From the NCBI GenBank assembly GCA_958295915.1, contig OY282381.1, forward strand, positions 2,192,722 through 2,256,721: a DNA stretch of 64,000 bases. The letters are read 5' to 3'. Under the pieces are notes generated by a model. The model searched no databases. It was not told the DNA's origin and worked only from the letters and a program-made list of their open reading frames with translations. This DNA is from an uncultured Caldilineaceae bacterium. GTDB taxonomy: Bacteria; Chloroflexota; Anaerolineae; Caldilineales; Caldilineaceae. Shown here in pieces: positions 56,661 through 64,000 of the stretch (positions are counted from its first letter, which is position 1; each line of letters begins with the position of its first letter). The translations under genes and the position numbers were made by a program.

Positions 56661-57680
56661 CTACCAATCCCCGATCTTCTGTATCTCCGGCTTCAGCTCC
56701 ACGCCGCAGCGGTAGGCGACTTCCGTCTGGATGCGCTCGATTATCGCCACAACGTCCGTTGCCGTCGCCGTACCTACGCCGCCGGGATTGATGAGGAAGT
56801 TGGCGTGCGTACGGCTGACCTCGACGCCGCCCAAGCGGAAACCCTTCAGCCCAGCCTCCTCAATCAGACGACCGGCAAAGGCGCCCGAGGGGTTGACAAA
56901 GGTGCTGCCCAGTGACGGCTCCACCGGCTGCGTGCTTCGCCGATGACTCAGAAACGCCCGCGCAGTGCGACGGATCGTTTCTCGCTCGCCGCTGTCCAGC
57001 CAAAAGTTGGCGCTCAACAGCACCGGGCCAAAACCAACATCGGTGATCTGGCCCCGTTTCAGGTTGCTATGGCGGTAGGCATAGGCGAAATCTTCCACTC
57101 GATAGATCTGAATATCGCCGCTGTCGTCCAACAGCAGAACGTCCCACAGAGAGTCCTTCACTTCACCACCATGCGCGCCAGCGTTGTTTACCACTGCCCC
57201 GCCGACAGACCCCGGCACACTTACCGCCCACTCCAGCCCGGTCAATCCAGCCTTGATGGCCGTTCGCGCCGCGCCGGCCATCAAGGCGCCGCTCTCCGCA
57301 AAAAGAAAGGGTGAAAGGTTGTCGTGCGCGCCCCTTTCGAGCAGAGGCGCGTCGCGCCCTGCAGGGGCGCGCAAACGCTCGTCTTTGGGGGAATCGCAGC
57401 AGGAAGCCGCCCGCGCCTGTACGGCTTTGCAACGGTTATGAATCACCAACCCACGCACGCCCCGGTCGCTGATCAGCACATTGCTGCCGCCTCCCAGTAT
57501 CAGATACGGCAGGTCGTTTGCCCGAGACCAACGCGCCAGCTCCAGAAGCTGATGAGTGTCTGTGACGGTGGCGAAATAATCCGCCGCGCCACCTACTTTT
57601 ATCGTTGTCAGGTTCGCCAACGGGCGCTCCCGCTGGATTTCCACACCCAGCGCCTCTATACAGCGAGAAAAGAGTGCCAT
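56661..57680 (-). CDS. murB: UDP-N-acetylmuramate dehydrogenase MurB, with two repeat insertions
   Basis: FAD enzyme of peptidoglycan synthesis, 339 residues. Seen: the FAD-binding [33 protein letters not shown], and the active-site [17 protein letters not shown] of the type II class. Between the first two motifs a family B and a family A element lie end to end and in frame (RLRAPAGRD, then APLLERGA; about residues 101-118), surrounded by a Cys/Lys-rich stretch. The insert falls where MurB proteins have a short surface loop. No stop or frameshift is present, so the enzyme should still be made. Confidence 0.94.
   Translation of the reverse strand: MALFSRCIEALGVEIQRERPLANLTTIKVGGAADYFATVTDTHQLLELARWSRANDLPYLILGGGSNVLISDRGVRGLVIHNRCKAVQARAASCCDSPKDERLRAPAGRDAPLLERGAHDNLSPFLFAESGALMAGAARTAIKAGLTGLEWAVSVPGSVGGAVVNNAGAHGGEVKDSLWDVLLLDDSGDIQIYRVEDFAYAYRHSNLKRGQITDVGFGPVLLSANFWLDSGERETIRRTARAFLSHRRSTQPVEPSLGSTFVNPSGAFAGRLIEEAGLKGFRLGGVEVSRTHANFLINPGGVGTATATDVVAIIERIQTEVAYRCGVELKPEIQKIGDW
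57328..57350. repeat. Family A element inside murB
   Basis: GCGCCCCT / TTCGAGC / AGAGGCGC, one stem change, abutting a family B element. Minus-strand reading APLLERGA. Confidence 0.88.
57351..57376 (-). repeat. Family B element inside murB, abutting family A
   Basis: Plus strand GTCGCGCCCTGCAG then GGGCGCGCAAAC. Minus-strand reading RLRAPAGRD. Confidence 0.85.
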
Positions 57681-57682
57681 GA

Positions 57683-58303
57683 TCAGGTTTCTCGTATGCT
57701 CCGCAGTCTCGTTATCAAGCCGTCGAGATCCAGCGCAGCGAAATCGCTCGTGTCGATACGAACTACCGGCCCGTCCAAGGCCAAAGGTTGATTGCGCCGT
57801 CGCAACTCCTCAGGGTCGAATCGACCCATCCGCAATCGATCCACATGTCCCGGATGTCGTTCGCCGCTGGCCACCCGCTGGGCATAGCGCTGGAGCAGCG
57901 CATCGGCCCGTGCAGAAAGGATCACCTGCGCCGGCCGGAACGGATAGCGCGCCCGCAATGCCTGGAAGCGGGGATTGGCCCAGCTCGGATCGAAAGGTGT
58001 CTCCACAAGCAGTGAACAGCGAGCCGCCAGCAAGCGTTCCATAAGCAGATAGACCAACTCGTATGTCGCCCGGCCAAGCCGCTCAGACCACTCCACTGTC
58101 GACCAGCCCAGCGTCGTAAAGAGTGACTCCTTCAAATCATCGCGCGAGATAAGAGGCAGACCCAAAGCCGGAGCCAACTTGCGGGCTAATGTCGTCTTGC
58201 CTGTGCCCGGCGCGCCGCATACGATCACCACAAGCGGCAGATCTTCAATTCGATATTCCCGCCGATTCGATGGTTGAACTGTGACTTGCGTAATTGCGCT
58301 CAT
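57683..58303 (-). CDS. P-loop ATPase/kinase of AAA-type (zeta-toxin/kinase-like)
   Basis: 206 residues. Walker A is [26 protein letters not shown] and [11 protein letters not shown] follow, a pattern of small-molecule kinases and P-loop kinase domains. Substrate unknown. It sits between murC and murB with two- to three-base gaps, so it is co-translated with cell wall genes. A role in sugar or precursor phosphorylation is possible but unproven. Confidence 0.75.
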   Translation of the reverse strand: MSAITQVTVQPSNRREYRIEDLPLVVIVCGAPGTGKTTLARKLAPALGLPLISRDDLKESLFTTLGWSTVEWSERLGRATYELVYLLMERLLAARCSLLVETPFDPSWANPRFQALRARYPFRPAQVILSARADALLQRYAQRVASGERHPGHVDRLRMGRFDPEELRRRNQPLALDGPVVRIDTSDFAALDLDGLITRLRSIRET

Positions 58304-58306
58304 ACC

Positions 58307-59737
58307 TCACCCATCAGCTCCCAGTCTTTCCAGCAGCAGCTCGCCGACGCGGTAACTTGTCCCCGCGCCCAGCGTCAGAACCACATCACCGGCGGTCACT
58401 TCGGCGTGGAGAAGCGCGCTTGTAGCCTCGACATCACCGCTGTGACGAATCGAAGGGTGCGGGCTGGCGGCCGCAACCTCCGCCGCGGCCAAAGCTCCAT
58501 CGCCGCTCTCTCTGGCAGCATAGATGTCCGTCACCAGTACTGTGTCCGCGTTGTCGAAGCTCAGAGCGATTTTGTGTAGCATTAAGCTGGTGCGGCTAAA
58601 TGTATGGGGCTGAAAGACGGCCCAAATGCGTCGTTCACCAAAACGGTTGCGGGCCGCGGCCAAAGTCGCTTCTACTTCGGTGGGATGATGCGCGTAATCA
58701 TCGATAACCGTCACACACCCCCGTTCACCCTTCAGTTCAAAACGCCGGCGAATGCCCCTATACTGCTGTAGACTCGCCAAAATCTGAGCCATCGGCACGC
58801 CGCAGCGCCGAGTGACCGTCAGCGCCGCCAGGGCATTGCGCAAATTGTGAAGACCCGGCGCCTGCAACCGCAGGCTACCAATCGGCTTTCCTCCCTCCCG
58901 CACCGTGGCCGCAAACCCTCCGGCCCCATCCACTATCTCATCCGTGGCATGCACGTCGCAACCGCGCCGCAGCCCATATGTCAGCCAGGCCGGACCACCG
59001 CCAGATCGGCCTCCGCGCAGGGCCTCCGCGCCAGGATCATCGCCGCAGGAGACCACACAGCCATCAACGCGCGCCTGAGCCACAAACTGGCGAAACGCAT
59101 CAACAAAGCTCGTCGGCGTTGGATAGCAGTCAGGGTGATCCCACTCCACATTCGTCACCACCGCTACCATCGGTGTCAACCCCTGGAACATGCGATCATA
59201 CTCATCCGCCTCGATCACAAACGTTCGCTCTGTCCCCGCGTGGGCATTGCCGTAGCCCGGCAGATCAGCCCCGATGATGTAGCCAGCGTCGCAGCCGCTT
59301 TTGTGTAGCGTCTGCACGATCATCGCCGTCGTCGTGCTCTTGCCGTGTGTGCCGGAGACTGCGATTACATCCCGACCCGCCAGAAACGGACGCAGAAACG
59401 ACTCCCGTTTGACGATCGGTAGTCCCAGCGCCTCCGCGGCCCGTCGTTCCGGATTCGCTTCATCGATAGCGCTGCTCAGCAGCACCACGTTCGGACGTTC
59501 CCAAGCCGGTAGTCCAGTGAGATTCTCCGCCACCTGCCGCCCGAAAACCGCAGCCCCGGACGCAGCCAGCCCGCGTGTGCGCTCGCTTTCCTGCCTGTCG
59601 CTGCCACTCACGCCTATACCCCGCTCCATCAGAACACGCGCAATCGCAGAAAGACCTGCGCCGCCTATCCCAATCAAATGCACCCGCAGTGTCGAATCAT
59701 CTCTCTTCAGCCGCTCCTGCCACGATTCACCCTGCAT
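58307..59737 (-). CDS. murC: UDP-N-acetylmuramate--L-alanine ligase
   Basis: Adds L-Ala to UDP-MurNAc. 476 residues. Seen: VHLIGIGGAGLSAIARVL, the ATP loop SGTHGKSTTTAMI, VVTNVEWDHPDCYPT, and DDYAHHPTEVEATLAAAR. The ATG at 59737 follows GGAGGGGG. A family A element ends immediately before that ribosome binding site. It is also in the longer frame, where it would be read NASLLERGA. Confidence 0.95.
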   Translation of the reverse strand: MQGESWQERLKRDDSTLRVHLIGIGGAGLSAIARVLMERGIGVSGSDRQESERTRGLAASGAAVFGRQVAENLTGLPAWERPNVVLLSSAIDEANPERRAAEALGLPIVKRESFLRPFLAGRDVIAVSGTHGKSTTTAMIVQTLHKSGCDAGYIIGADLPGYGNAHAGTERTFVIEADEYDRMFQGLTPMVAVVTNVEWDHPDCYPTPTSFVDAFRQFVAQARVDGCVVSCGDDPGAEALRGGRSGGGPAWLTYGLRRGCDVHATDEIVDGAGGFAATVREGGKPIGSLRLQAPGLHNLRNALAALTVTRRCGVPMAQILASLQQYRGIRRRFELKGERGCVTVIDDYAHHPTEVEATLAAARNRFGERRIWAVFQPHTFSRTSLMLHKIALSFDNADTVLVTDIYAARESGDGALAAAEVAAASPHPSIRHSGDVEATSALLHAEVTAGDVVLTLGAGTSYRVGELLLERLGADG

Positions 59738-59750
59738 TCCCGCCCCCTCC

Positions 59751-59780
59751 GCGCCTCTTTCGAGCAGAGACGCATTCAAC
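59751..59780 (+). repeat. Family A element in murC leader
   Basis: GCGCCTCT / TTCGAGC / AGAGACGC, then ATTCAAC, directly abutting the TGA of the upstream membrane gene (59781-59783). Confidence 0.88.
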
Positions 59781-60326
59781 TCATCCCCGCACACGCAATA
59801 GTAACAGTACCACAATGGGAATTATCCACAGAGTCGGTGATGACATCAGATTCTGAGGCAAAAAACGCACCAATTCGACAGCAATCGGCGATAGATCCGT
59901 ATTGATCCATCCTATGGTAGAGAGGGGATAGTCGTATACATGCTGATAATACCAGAGGCTGCCAGCGATGAGATAGCCATTGATCGAGCCGACCAGGCAG
60001 CTGAGAATTGTGCCCTGAGGCGCCGATAACTCCTGGCCAGGAAAAATAATTACGCGGCCTGCATAGCCGGCAAAGATCGTAATCACAAATATGATCAGGT
60101 AGAAATTGCTCAGAAAGAGCTGCTGCGTCCCCAGATCTTCGACAGAAAAAATCAGTCGCCCTATTGTGCTTAAAATCGGGCTGAGTCGATCTTCCACGTA
60201 CAGAAGCAGAAAAATCGCCACGTGAATAATTATAGTCCTGCCCAATTCCCGAGCATAGCCTTGGGCCAGGCCGATCAGCATGATGATGATGGCGATGGTT
60301 CCAAAATAGATCTCGATCAGACCCAT
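59781..60326 (-). CDS. CvpA-like membrane protein 2
   Basis: 181 residues with about four to five hydrophobic segments (IEIYFGTIAIIIMLIGLAQG, FYLIIFVITIFAGYAGRVII). The GLAQGYARELGR start and the SINGYLIAGSLWY segment resemble the CvpA family loosely. Function unknown. It lies in the dcw cluster between a similar protein and murC. Confidence 0.65.
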   Translation of the reverse strand: MGLIEIYFGTIAIIIMLIGLAQGYARELGRTIIIHVAIFLLLYVEDRLSPILSTIGRLIFSVEDLGTQQLFLSNFYLIIFVITIFAGYAGRVIIFPGQELSAPQGTILSCLVGSINGYLIAGSLWYYQHVYDYPLSTIGWINTDLSPIAVELVRFLPQNLMSSPTLWIIPIVVLLLLRVRG

Positions 60327-60335
60327 ATGTACCGT

Positions 60336-60434
60336 TAACTGCAGTTTTTAGTGGTTCGTTTCCAGTAGTCAGTGAACTGCAGTTACTCGAAACTAAAAAT
60401 ACCAGAAACTTTCTACTGATCACTGGCTACCGAG
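60336..60434. repeat. Family D repeat cluster between the two membrane genes
   Basis: TAACTGCAGTTTTTAGTGG, CCAGTAGTCAGTGAACTGCA, then GAAACTAAAAATACCAGAAA and TGATCACTGGCTACCG. It shares strings with 51575, 54462 and 61115. Confidence 0.5.
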
Positions 60435-61110
60435 GTTGACGTCGCAAAGTACCAATAACTGCTACAAGCAGCAGCGTCAGCGCACCGGCGATCAGAATTG
60501 GCCGCTGTGGCTCGAGTGTACTCCAGATGTCGTCGAAATTGGACCGCATCGTTTCCAGTGTGTCGCGCAGAGCCTGCTCCCCCCCCCCTGTGCTGAAAAG
60601 CGAAACTGACTCAACCTCAACTTCCGGTGAAATGAAGGAGACCAACCGAGGCGGAAAGATAAAACTATAAAACAGGCCGTTGATAATTCCCATCACCGAC
60701 GCTATGAAACCCGACGCGCTGCGGCTATCAGGGATCACCTTGTTGGTCAGAACGTAGGCAAGCAGCAATAGGCCCGACCAGATCAGAAAAGCCACCTTTG
60801 GCTCGTCGGAATCCGCAATCAAATTCGAAGCCGTCGTAAGCGTGAACAACGTGTCTCCATCTCCCCCCATGTTCCCCGACCGGATGTCGGCCAGAAACTT
60901 TCCGCCCATATTCACCGCGCCCAGCACGGAACTCAGAGCCTGTCTGACGATATCCAGAGCCTGATTTTGATTCTGTTGCAGCGCAAAGATGCCCCCGACT
61001 GAAACGATGAGAACCGTCAGTTCCCGGAACATACCCCGCCGATAGCCGATCCAGCCAAATAGAAGCATGTAGAGAACAAATGCAACTGTGTTCGGTGTAG
61101 ATTCGCTCAT
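60427..61110 (-). CDS. CvpA-like membrane protein 1
   Basis: About 227 residues with four to five hydrophobic segments. NTVAFVLYMLLFGWIGYRRG followed by MFRELTVLIVSVGGIFA is a typical CvpA-like start, and GFIASVMGIINGLFYSFIF matches the later family segment. The ATG at 61110 is chosen because the hydrophobic core begins there; upstream is AT-rich family D repeat without a ribosome binding site. Function unknown. Confidence 0.68.
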   Translation of the reverse strand: MSESTPNTVAFVLYMLLFGWIGYRRGMFRELTVLIVSVGGIFALQQNQNQALDIVRQALSSVLGAVNMGGKFLADIRSGNMGGDGDTLFTLTTASNLIADSDEPKVAFLIWSGLLLLAYVLTNKVIPDSRSASGFIASVMGIINGLFYSFIFPPRLVSFISPEVEVESVSLFSTGGGEQALRDTLETMRSNFDDIWSTLEPQRPILIAGALTLLLVAVIGTLRRQPR

Positions 61111-61114
61111 TTTC

Positions 61115-61150
61115 GTTTTTAGTTTCTGATTTTTAGTTTTTAGTAACTGC
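61115..61150. repeat. Family D AT-rich repeat upstream of CvpA-like gene 1
   Basis: GTTTTTAGTTTCTGATTTTT then AGTTTTTAGTAACTGCAGTT, the complement of the string at 51575 and 60380. Confidence 0.5.
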
Positions 61151-61153
61151 AGT

Positions 61154-62356
61154 TCAGATTGCGGTCTGCCCAATCAGAACATACAACTGCCGGGCGATAT
61201 TGCCCGCAGCCTGAGGTCTGGCCAGAGCGCCGACCGCCGCGCCCATGGCCAGACGTCGGGCCTCATCTGCCAGCAGCGTCAATACGGTCGGCCCCAGCCT
61301 ATCCGCCAGCCGCTTGTCTTCGACGATCACCGCGCCGCCTGTATCCGCCAGCTTCTGCGCGTTGCGCACTTGATGGCAGCCAGCCATAGGCAACGGCGCC
61401 AGCACAGACGGCAGACGCGCCACAGGAAACTCGGCCAGTACACTAGCCCCGGCCCGGGCCACCGCCAGATCCGCGCCGGCCAGCGCCCAAACCATCTCAT
61501 CATGCAGATAGGCCACCGGATAATAGCGGCGAGCCAGAGGCTCCGCCAAATCCGGCCCCTCCTCCGCCAGCAGGGGCCAGTCTCGGGCGCCGACAACATG
61601 TAGGATCTGGCAGGCAGACAACAGCGCCGGCGCGGCCTTCCAGATAGCTCGGTTGAGGCTGCGGGCGCCCTGGCTGCCGCCGAACACCAGCAGCAGAGGT
61701 AGTTCCGGCCTGCTTGGCCCACCTCGGGCCCGCTCGCCCCCCAGCTTCTGGGTCAACATCTGTCGGGCTGCGCTTCTGTCCTTTGTCGCCTGCAACAGGC
61801 CCGCGCGTACAGGGTAGCCGGTAACCACAGCCTTCTCCCCAAAAAAATCGGCCACCTCGGGGAAGCTCACGGCCACCCGTTGGGCGAACTGGCTCAGCCA
61901 ACGCACCGCCAAGCCAGGCGTCATGTCCGGCAGATACATCAGAATCGGCACCCCCCGCAGGCGACAGGCCACCGTCACCGGCGCGCAGACATATCCACCC
62001 GTGACAAAACAGGCCTGGGGCTGAAACCTTTCCACCATCTGCAAAGACTGACGCACGCCTCTACACACCTTGGCAAGATTGCGCAAGGCCGTCAAGGGAT
62101 TGTGTCCTCGTAGCGCGCCAGTTTGGATGCCGTGGAAGGGAATGCCCGCCTTCCGCACAAGAGAACACTCTACACCGTCCCGGCTTCCCAACCACAGCAA
62201 TTCAGGAAAGAGAGAAGAGGAGAGAGAAGTGAGAGAACCGCGCCGTCTCTCACTTCTCTCTCCTTCATGTGCGAATCCTCTTTGTAACTGTTCGACGACC
62301 GCGAGAGCCGGATACACGTGCCCCCCGCTTCCGCCACCCGAAATAAAAAGGCGCAT
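61154..62356 (-). CDS. murG: MurG glycosyltransferase with in-frame inverted-repeat insert
   Basis: Converts lipid I to lipid II at the inner membrane face. About 400 residues. Seen: RLFISGGGSGGHVYPALAVV, TGGYVCAPVTVACRL, LLVFGGSQGARSLN, and the C-terminal RAGASVLAEFPVARLP. Between the glycine loop and LLWLGSRDGVE there are about 25 extra residues (HEGERSERRRGSLTSLSSSL), encoded by a perfect 18-bp inverted repeat. The ATG at 62356 is taken from the family start; an ATG nine codons earlier is possible. Its first 92 bases overlap the end of ftsW in another frame. Confidence 0.93.
   Translation of the reverse strand: MRLFISGGGSGGHVYPALAVVEQLQRGFAHEGERSERRRGSLTSLSSSLFPELLWLGSRDGVECSLVRKAGIPFHGIQTGALRGHNPLTALRNLAKVCRGVRQSLQMVERFQPQACFVTGGYVCAPVTVACRLRGVPILMYLPDMTPGLAVRWLSQFAQRVAVSFPEVADFFGEKAVVTGYPVRAGLLQATKDRSAARQMLTQKLGGERARGGPSRPELPLLLVFGGSQGARSLNRAIWKAAPALLSACQILHVVGARDWPLLAEEGPDLAEPLARRYYPVAYLHDEMVWALAGADLAVARAGASVLAEFPVARLPSVLAPLPMAGCHQVRNAQKLADTGGAVIVEDKRLADRLGPTVLTLLADEARRLAMGAAVGALARPQAAGNIARQLYVLIGQTAI
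62219..62263. repeat. Family F inverted repeat inside murG
   Basis: GGAGAGAGAAGTGAGAGA and its exact complement around ACCGCGCCG. It lies in frame in murG and one base before the ftsW stop codon. Confidence 0.85.
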
Positions 62357-63554
62357 GGGCTGGCTGACTGGACGCTGAAACATTCGCTGCGCCTCCACTC
62401 GAAAGAGGCGCAGTGGGCTGACCTCGATACCGGCTGATATTCAGCAGAATGCCTGCAGCCCCCATCGATGTAACCAGAGAGCTGCCGCCAAAACTGATAA
62501 ACGGCAGTGTCACGCCTGTGGGGGGCGCCATCGCCACCGCTACCGCAATATGGAGAATCGCCTGCAGCACGATCAGAGTCGTGATGCCCACAGCCAGCAA
62601 AGAGCCAAACGCATCAGGCGACTTGCTGGCGATGAGCAGACCCCGATAGAAAAAAAGAGTGAAAAGCAAAATCACCAACATTGTGCCCAGCAGACCCATC
62701 TCCTCACCGATCACAGCAAAAATATTATCCGACCAGCTCAAAGGCAGGCCTCCGGGCAACTTCTCCGTACTGTTGCCCAGACCCACCCCCAGCGGGCCAC
62801 CCTTGACAATCGCCTTGCTCGCTTCACGGATCTGCCATTCAGAGCTGTTCAGAGGAGACTGAATCGAATCCAGCAGCGCGTTGACCCGCCGGCTGGCATA
62901 GGTATTGCGCGTGATTATCAGCCAAAACGTCACCACAGCCACAAATCCACCCAATAAAAGCTGCTTACTTTCCGCTCCCGCCAGAAAAAATATGATCGAC
63001 GCCGTCGCAACGATCAAAATCGTTGTGCTGATATCCGGTTGGACCACAATCAGAACCGTGACGAACCCCAGCATCACGCCAAATGAAACAAGCACATCGA
63101 TATTTTTGATTCGATTGCCTTTGCTGGCAAGCCAGGCGCTAATATAAATCAGAATAATCACTTTCACCGGCTCGCTAGGCTGCATTCGACCGCCGACCAA
63201 AGTGCGGGTTGCCCCGAAGCGGGTATCACCAAAAAAAATCACCGCCAGCAGAGCAAGCAGCCCCAATGCTATCAGCAGTATGCTCCAACGCTCCCAGATC
63301 CGGTAAGGGACTAACGCAGTGACAACCAACGCCCCCAGACCGATCCCCAACCAGCGAGCTTGCTGAAATATATAATAAAAGGGTGAACTCCGGTTTTCCA
63401 GCGCCCAAGGATAACTGGCGCTAAAAACCATCACAAAACCAAACAGGAGCAGGCAAGTCAGGACCGTTGCCAGCCCCCAGTCCAGGCCGCCCCTATCTAC
63501 CTGTTTCACTTGCGCTGAGTTTATCTGTATCGCCATTTCTGTACGGGGTTTCAC
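62265..63554 (-). CDS. ftsW: Lipid II polymerase FtsW (SEDS family), extended C-terminus
   Basis: Polytopic glycan polymerase of the divisome. Seen: FGFVMVFSASYPWAL, QPSEPVKVIILIYIS, SWSDNIFAVIGEEMGLLG, and FISFGGSSLVTSMGAAGILL. After the normal end (LLNISRYRG) the frame continues through a family A element (TAPLSSGGAANV, about residue 382 on) and then for some 30 more residues into the start of murG in an alternative frame. The final tail (RGARVSGSRGRRTVTKR) is basic. Confidence 0.94.
   Translation of the reverse strand: MKPRTEMAIQINSAQVKQVDRGGLDWGLATVLTCLLLFGFVMVFSASYPWALENRSSPFYYIFQQARWLGIGLGALVVTALVPYRIWERWSILLIALGLLALLAVIFFGDTRFGATRTLVGGRMQPSEPVKVIILIYISAWLASKGNRIKNIDVLVSFGVMLGFVTVLIVVQPDISTTILIVATASIIFFLAGAESKQLLLGGFVAVVTFWLIITRNTYASRRVNALLDSIQSPLNSSEWQIREASKAIVKGGPLGVGLGNSTEKLPGGLPLSWSDNIFAVIGEEMGLLGTMLVILLFTLFFYRGLLIASKSPDAFGSLLAVGITTLIVLQAILHIAVAVAMAPPTGVTLPFISFGGSSLVTSMGAAGILLNISRYRGQPTAPLSSGGAANVSASSQPAHAPFYFGWRKRGARVSGSRGRRTVTKRIRT
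62389..62411. repeat. Family A element in ftsW C-terminal codons
   Basis: GCGCCTCC / ACTCGAA / AGAGGCGC. It is read on the opposite element strand from the other in-gene copies (APLSSGGA). Confidence 0.85.
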
Positions 63555-63566
63555 CGGCTACCGCTG

Positions 63567-64000
63567 TTATTGTATCACCAATCGGCGAAAATGTTCACCC
63601 CGCTGCTCAAAATTTTTATATGCATCGTAGCTGGCGCCCCCAGGCGAAAGCAGTACGACTGTATCTGGTGTCGCCGTCTTTTTTGCCAATGCCACCGCCT
63701 CATCCAGCCGCTGTACAACAGCGCAACAGGGGGCAGATATCCGCCGGAACGACGCCCGTTCCCTCACCTTGTCAGCAATCATCGACCCCGCTTCCCCGAA
63801 CCCGATCAGACATTGAACCCGATCCAACACTTCGTCAGCAAAGGCATCCCAAGGTAAATTCTTGTCTTTGCCGCCGGCCAATAGAATGAGCGTCTGTGCC
63901 CCCGGGGGAAAAACCTGCAGCCCAGCCACGGCCCGTTCTGGCGCCGTCGCGATGCTGTCATTAATCCATACCACATTGCCATTGGACGCCCTCCGCGCCT
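63567..64000 (-). CDS. murD: UDP-N-acetylmuramoylalanine--D-glutamate ligase, C-terminal part
   Basis: Only the last 145 or so codons lie in the window. They match the C-terminal MurD domain: [35 protein letters not shown] and [20 protein letters not shown]. ftsW begins 12 bases after its stop. The final bases of the window (CCGCGCCT) look like the start of another family A element, read in frame just before the INDS motif. Confidence 0.92.
   Translation of the reverse strand, partial: ARRASNGNVVWINDSIATAPERAVAGLQVFPPGAQTLILLAGGKDKNLPWDAFADEVLDRVQCLIGFGEAGSMIADKVRERASFRRISAPCCAVVQRLDEAVALAKKTATPDTVVLLSPGGASYDAYKNFEQRGEHFRRLVIQ
63992..64000. repeat. Probable family A element cut by window edge, in murD
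   Basis: CCGCGCCT preceded by CCCTC, as at the murC copy (CCCCTCCGCGCCTC). Only part of the left arm is visible. Confidence 0.4.

Overview
The window is GC-rich, densely coding bacterial DNA, most likely from a member of the phylum Chloroflexota (Caldilineae or Anaerolineae-like). This is an inference from content. It rests on a B12-dependent class II ribonucleotide reductase with NrdR, RNase J, an FMN riboswitch upstream of a RibX/RibY-type riboflavin importer (a system described mainly from Chloroflexi), an RqcH homologue, greA next to lysS, a PT-linker PA14/golvesin-type secreted protein, and a dcw (division and cell wall) cluster ordered murD-ftsW-murG-...-murC-...-murB-ddl-ftsQ-ftsA-ftsZ. 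I found no rRNA, tRNA or CRISPR array.

Layout. 1-7.8 kb: a HAD hydrolase (cut by the window edge), a GCS2-type glutamate-cysteine ligase, a molybdopterin oxidoreductase and two adjacent type I glutamine synthetases. 7.8-10.1 kb: a graveyard holding an IS5-like transposase remnant, an Imm26-like immunity pseudogene, an RHS-core pseudogene and a broken lipoprotein. 10.3-17.1 kb: RNase J, FtsK, a LolA-like protein and an MFS transporter. 17.3-30.3 kb: a sugar and sulfatase region with a sulfatase, class III aminotransferase, Gfo/Idh dehydrogenase, rhamnose mutarotase-like protein, lactonase-like amidohydrolase, xylA, xylB, an MFS transporter, a DUF418 membrane protein, a uracil-DNA glycosylase and an AraD1/GguC protein. 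30.3-42.4 kb: a PA14 secreted protein, RqcH, a TIM-barrel isomerase and a second Gfo/Idh, an HNH nuclease, an anaerobic sulfatase maturase (the likely activator of the sulfatase), rpsF-rpsR and a parvulin foldase. 42.5-47.6 kb: ribY, ribX, FMN riboswitch, lysS, greA. 47.6-64 kb: a methyltransferase, nrdJ, nrdR, then the dcw cluster, which also carries two CvpA-like membrane proteins and a P-loop kinase.

The most striking feature is a dense set of short palindromic elements scattered over the whole window, both between genes and inside them. Family A has an 8-bp stem, a 7-nt loop and a 7-nt tail, about 30 bp in all, with about 20 copies. Family B is about 27 bp, with long forms of 67-75 bp. 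Families C, F and G are rarer. Copies lie in frame inside or at the ends of many genes: glutamate-cysteine ligase, molybdopterin oxidoreductase, MFS transporter, RqcH, S18, FtsK, foldase, MurB (two side by side), MurG, FtsW and probably MurD. Others form the N-terminus or leader of a LolA-like protein, a PA14 protein and murC. The family A unit is a multiple of three, and its hairpin core has no stop codon in any of the six frames. This recalls the Rickettsia palindromic elements that insert into protein genes, but the sequences are different. I consider it the best candidate for an undescribed system here.
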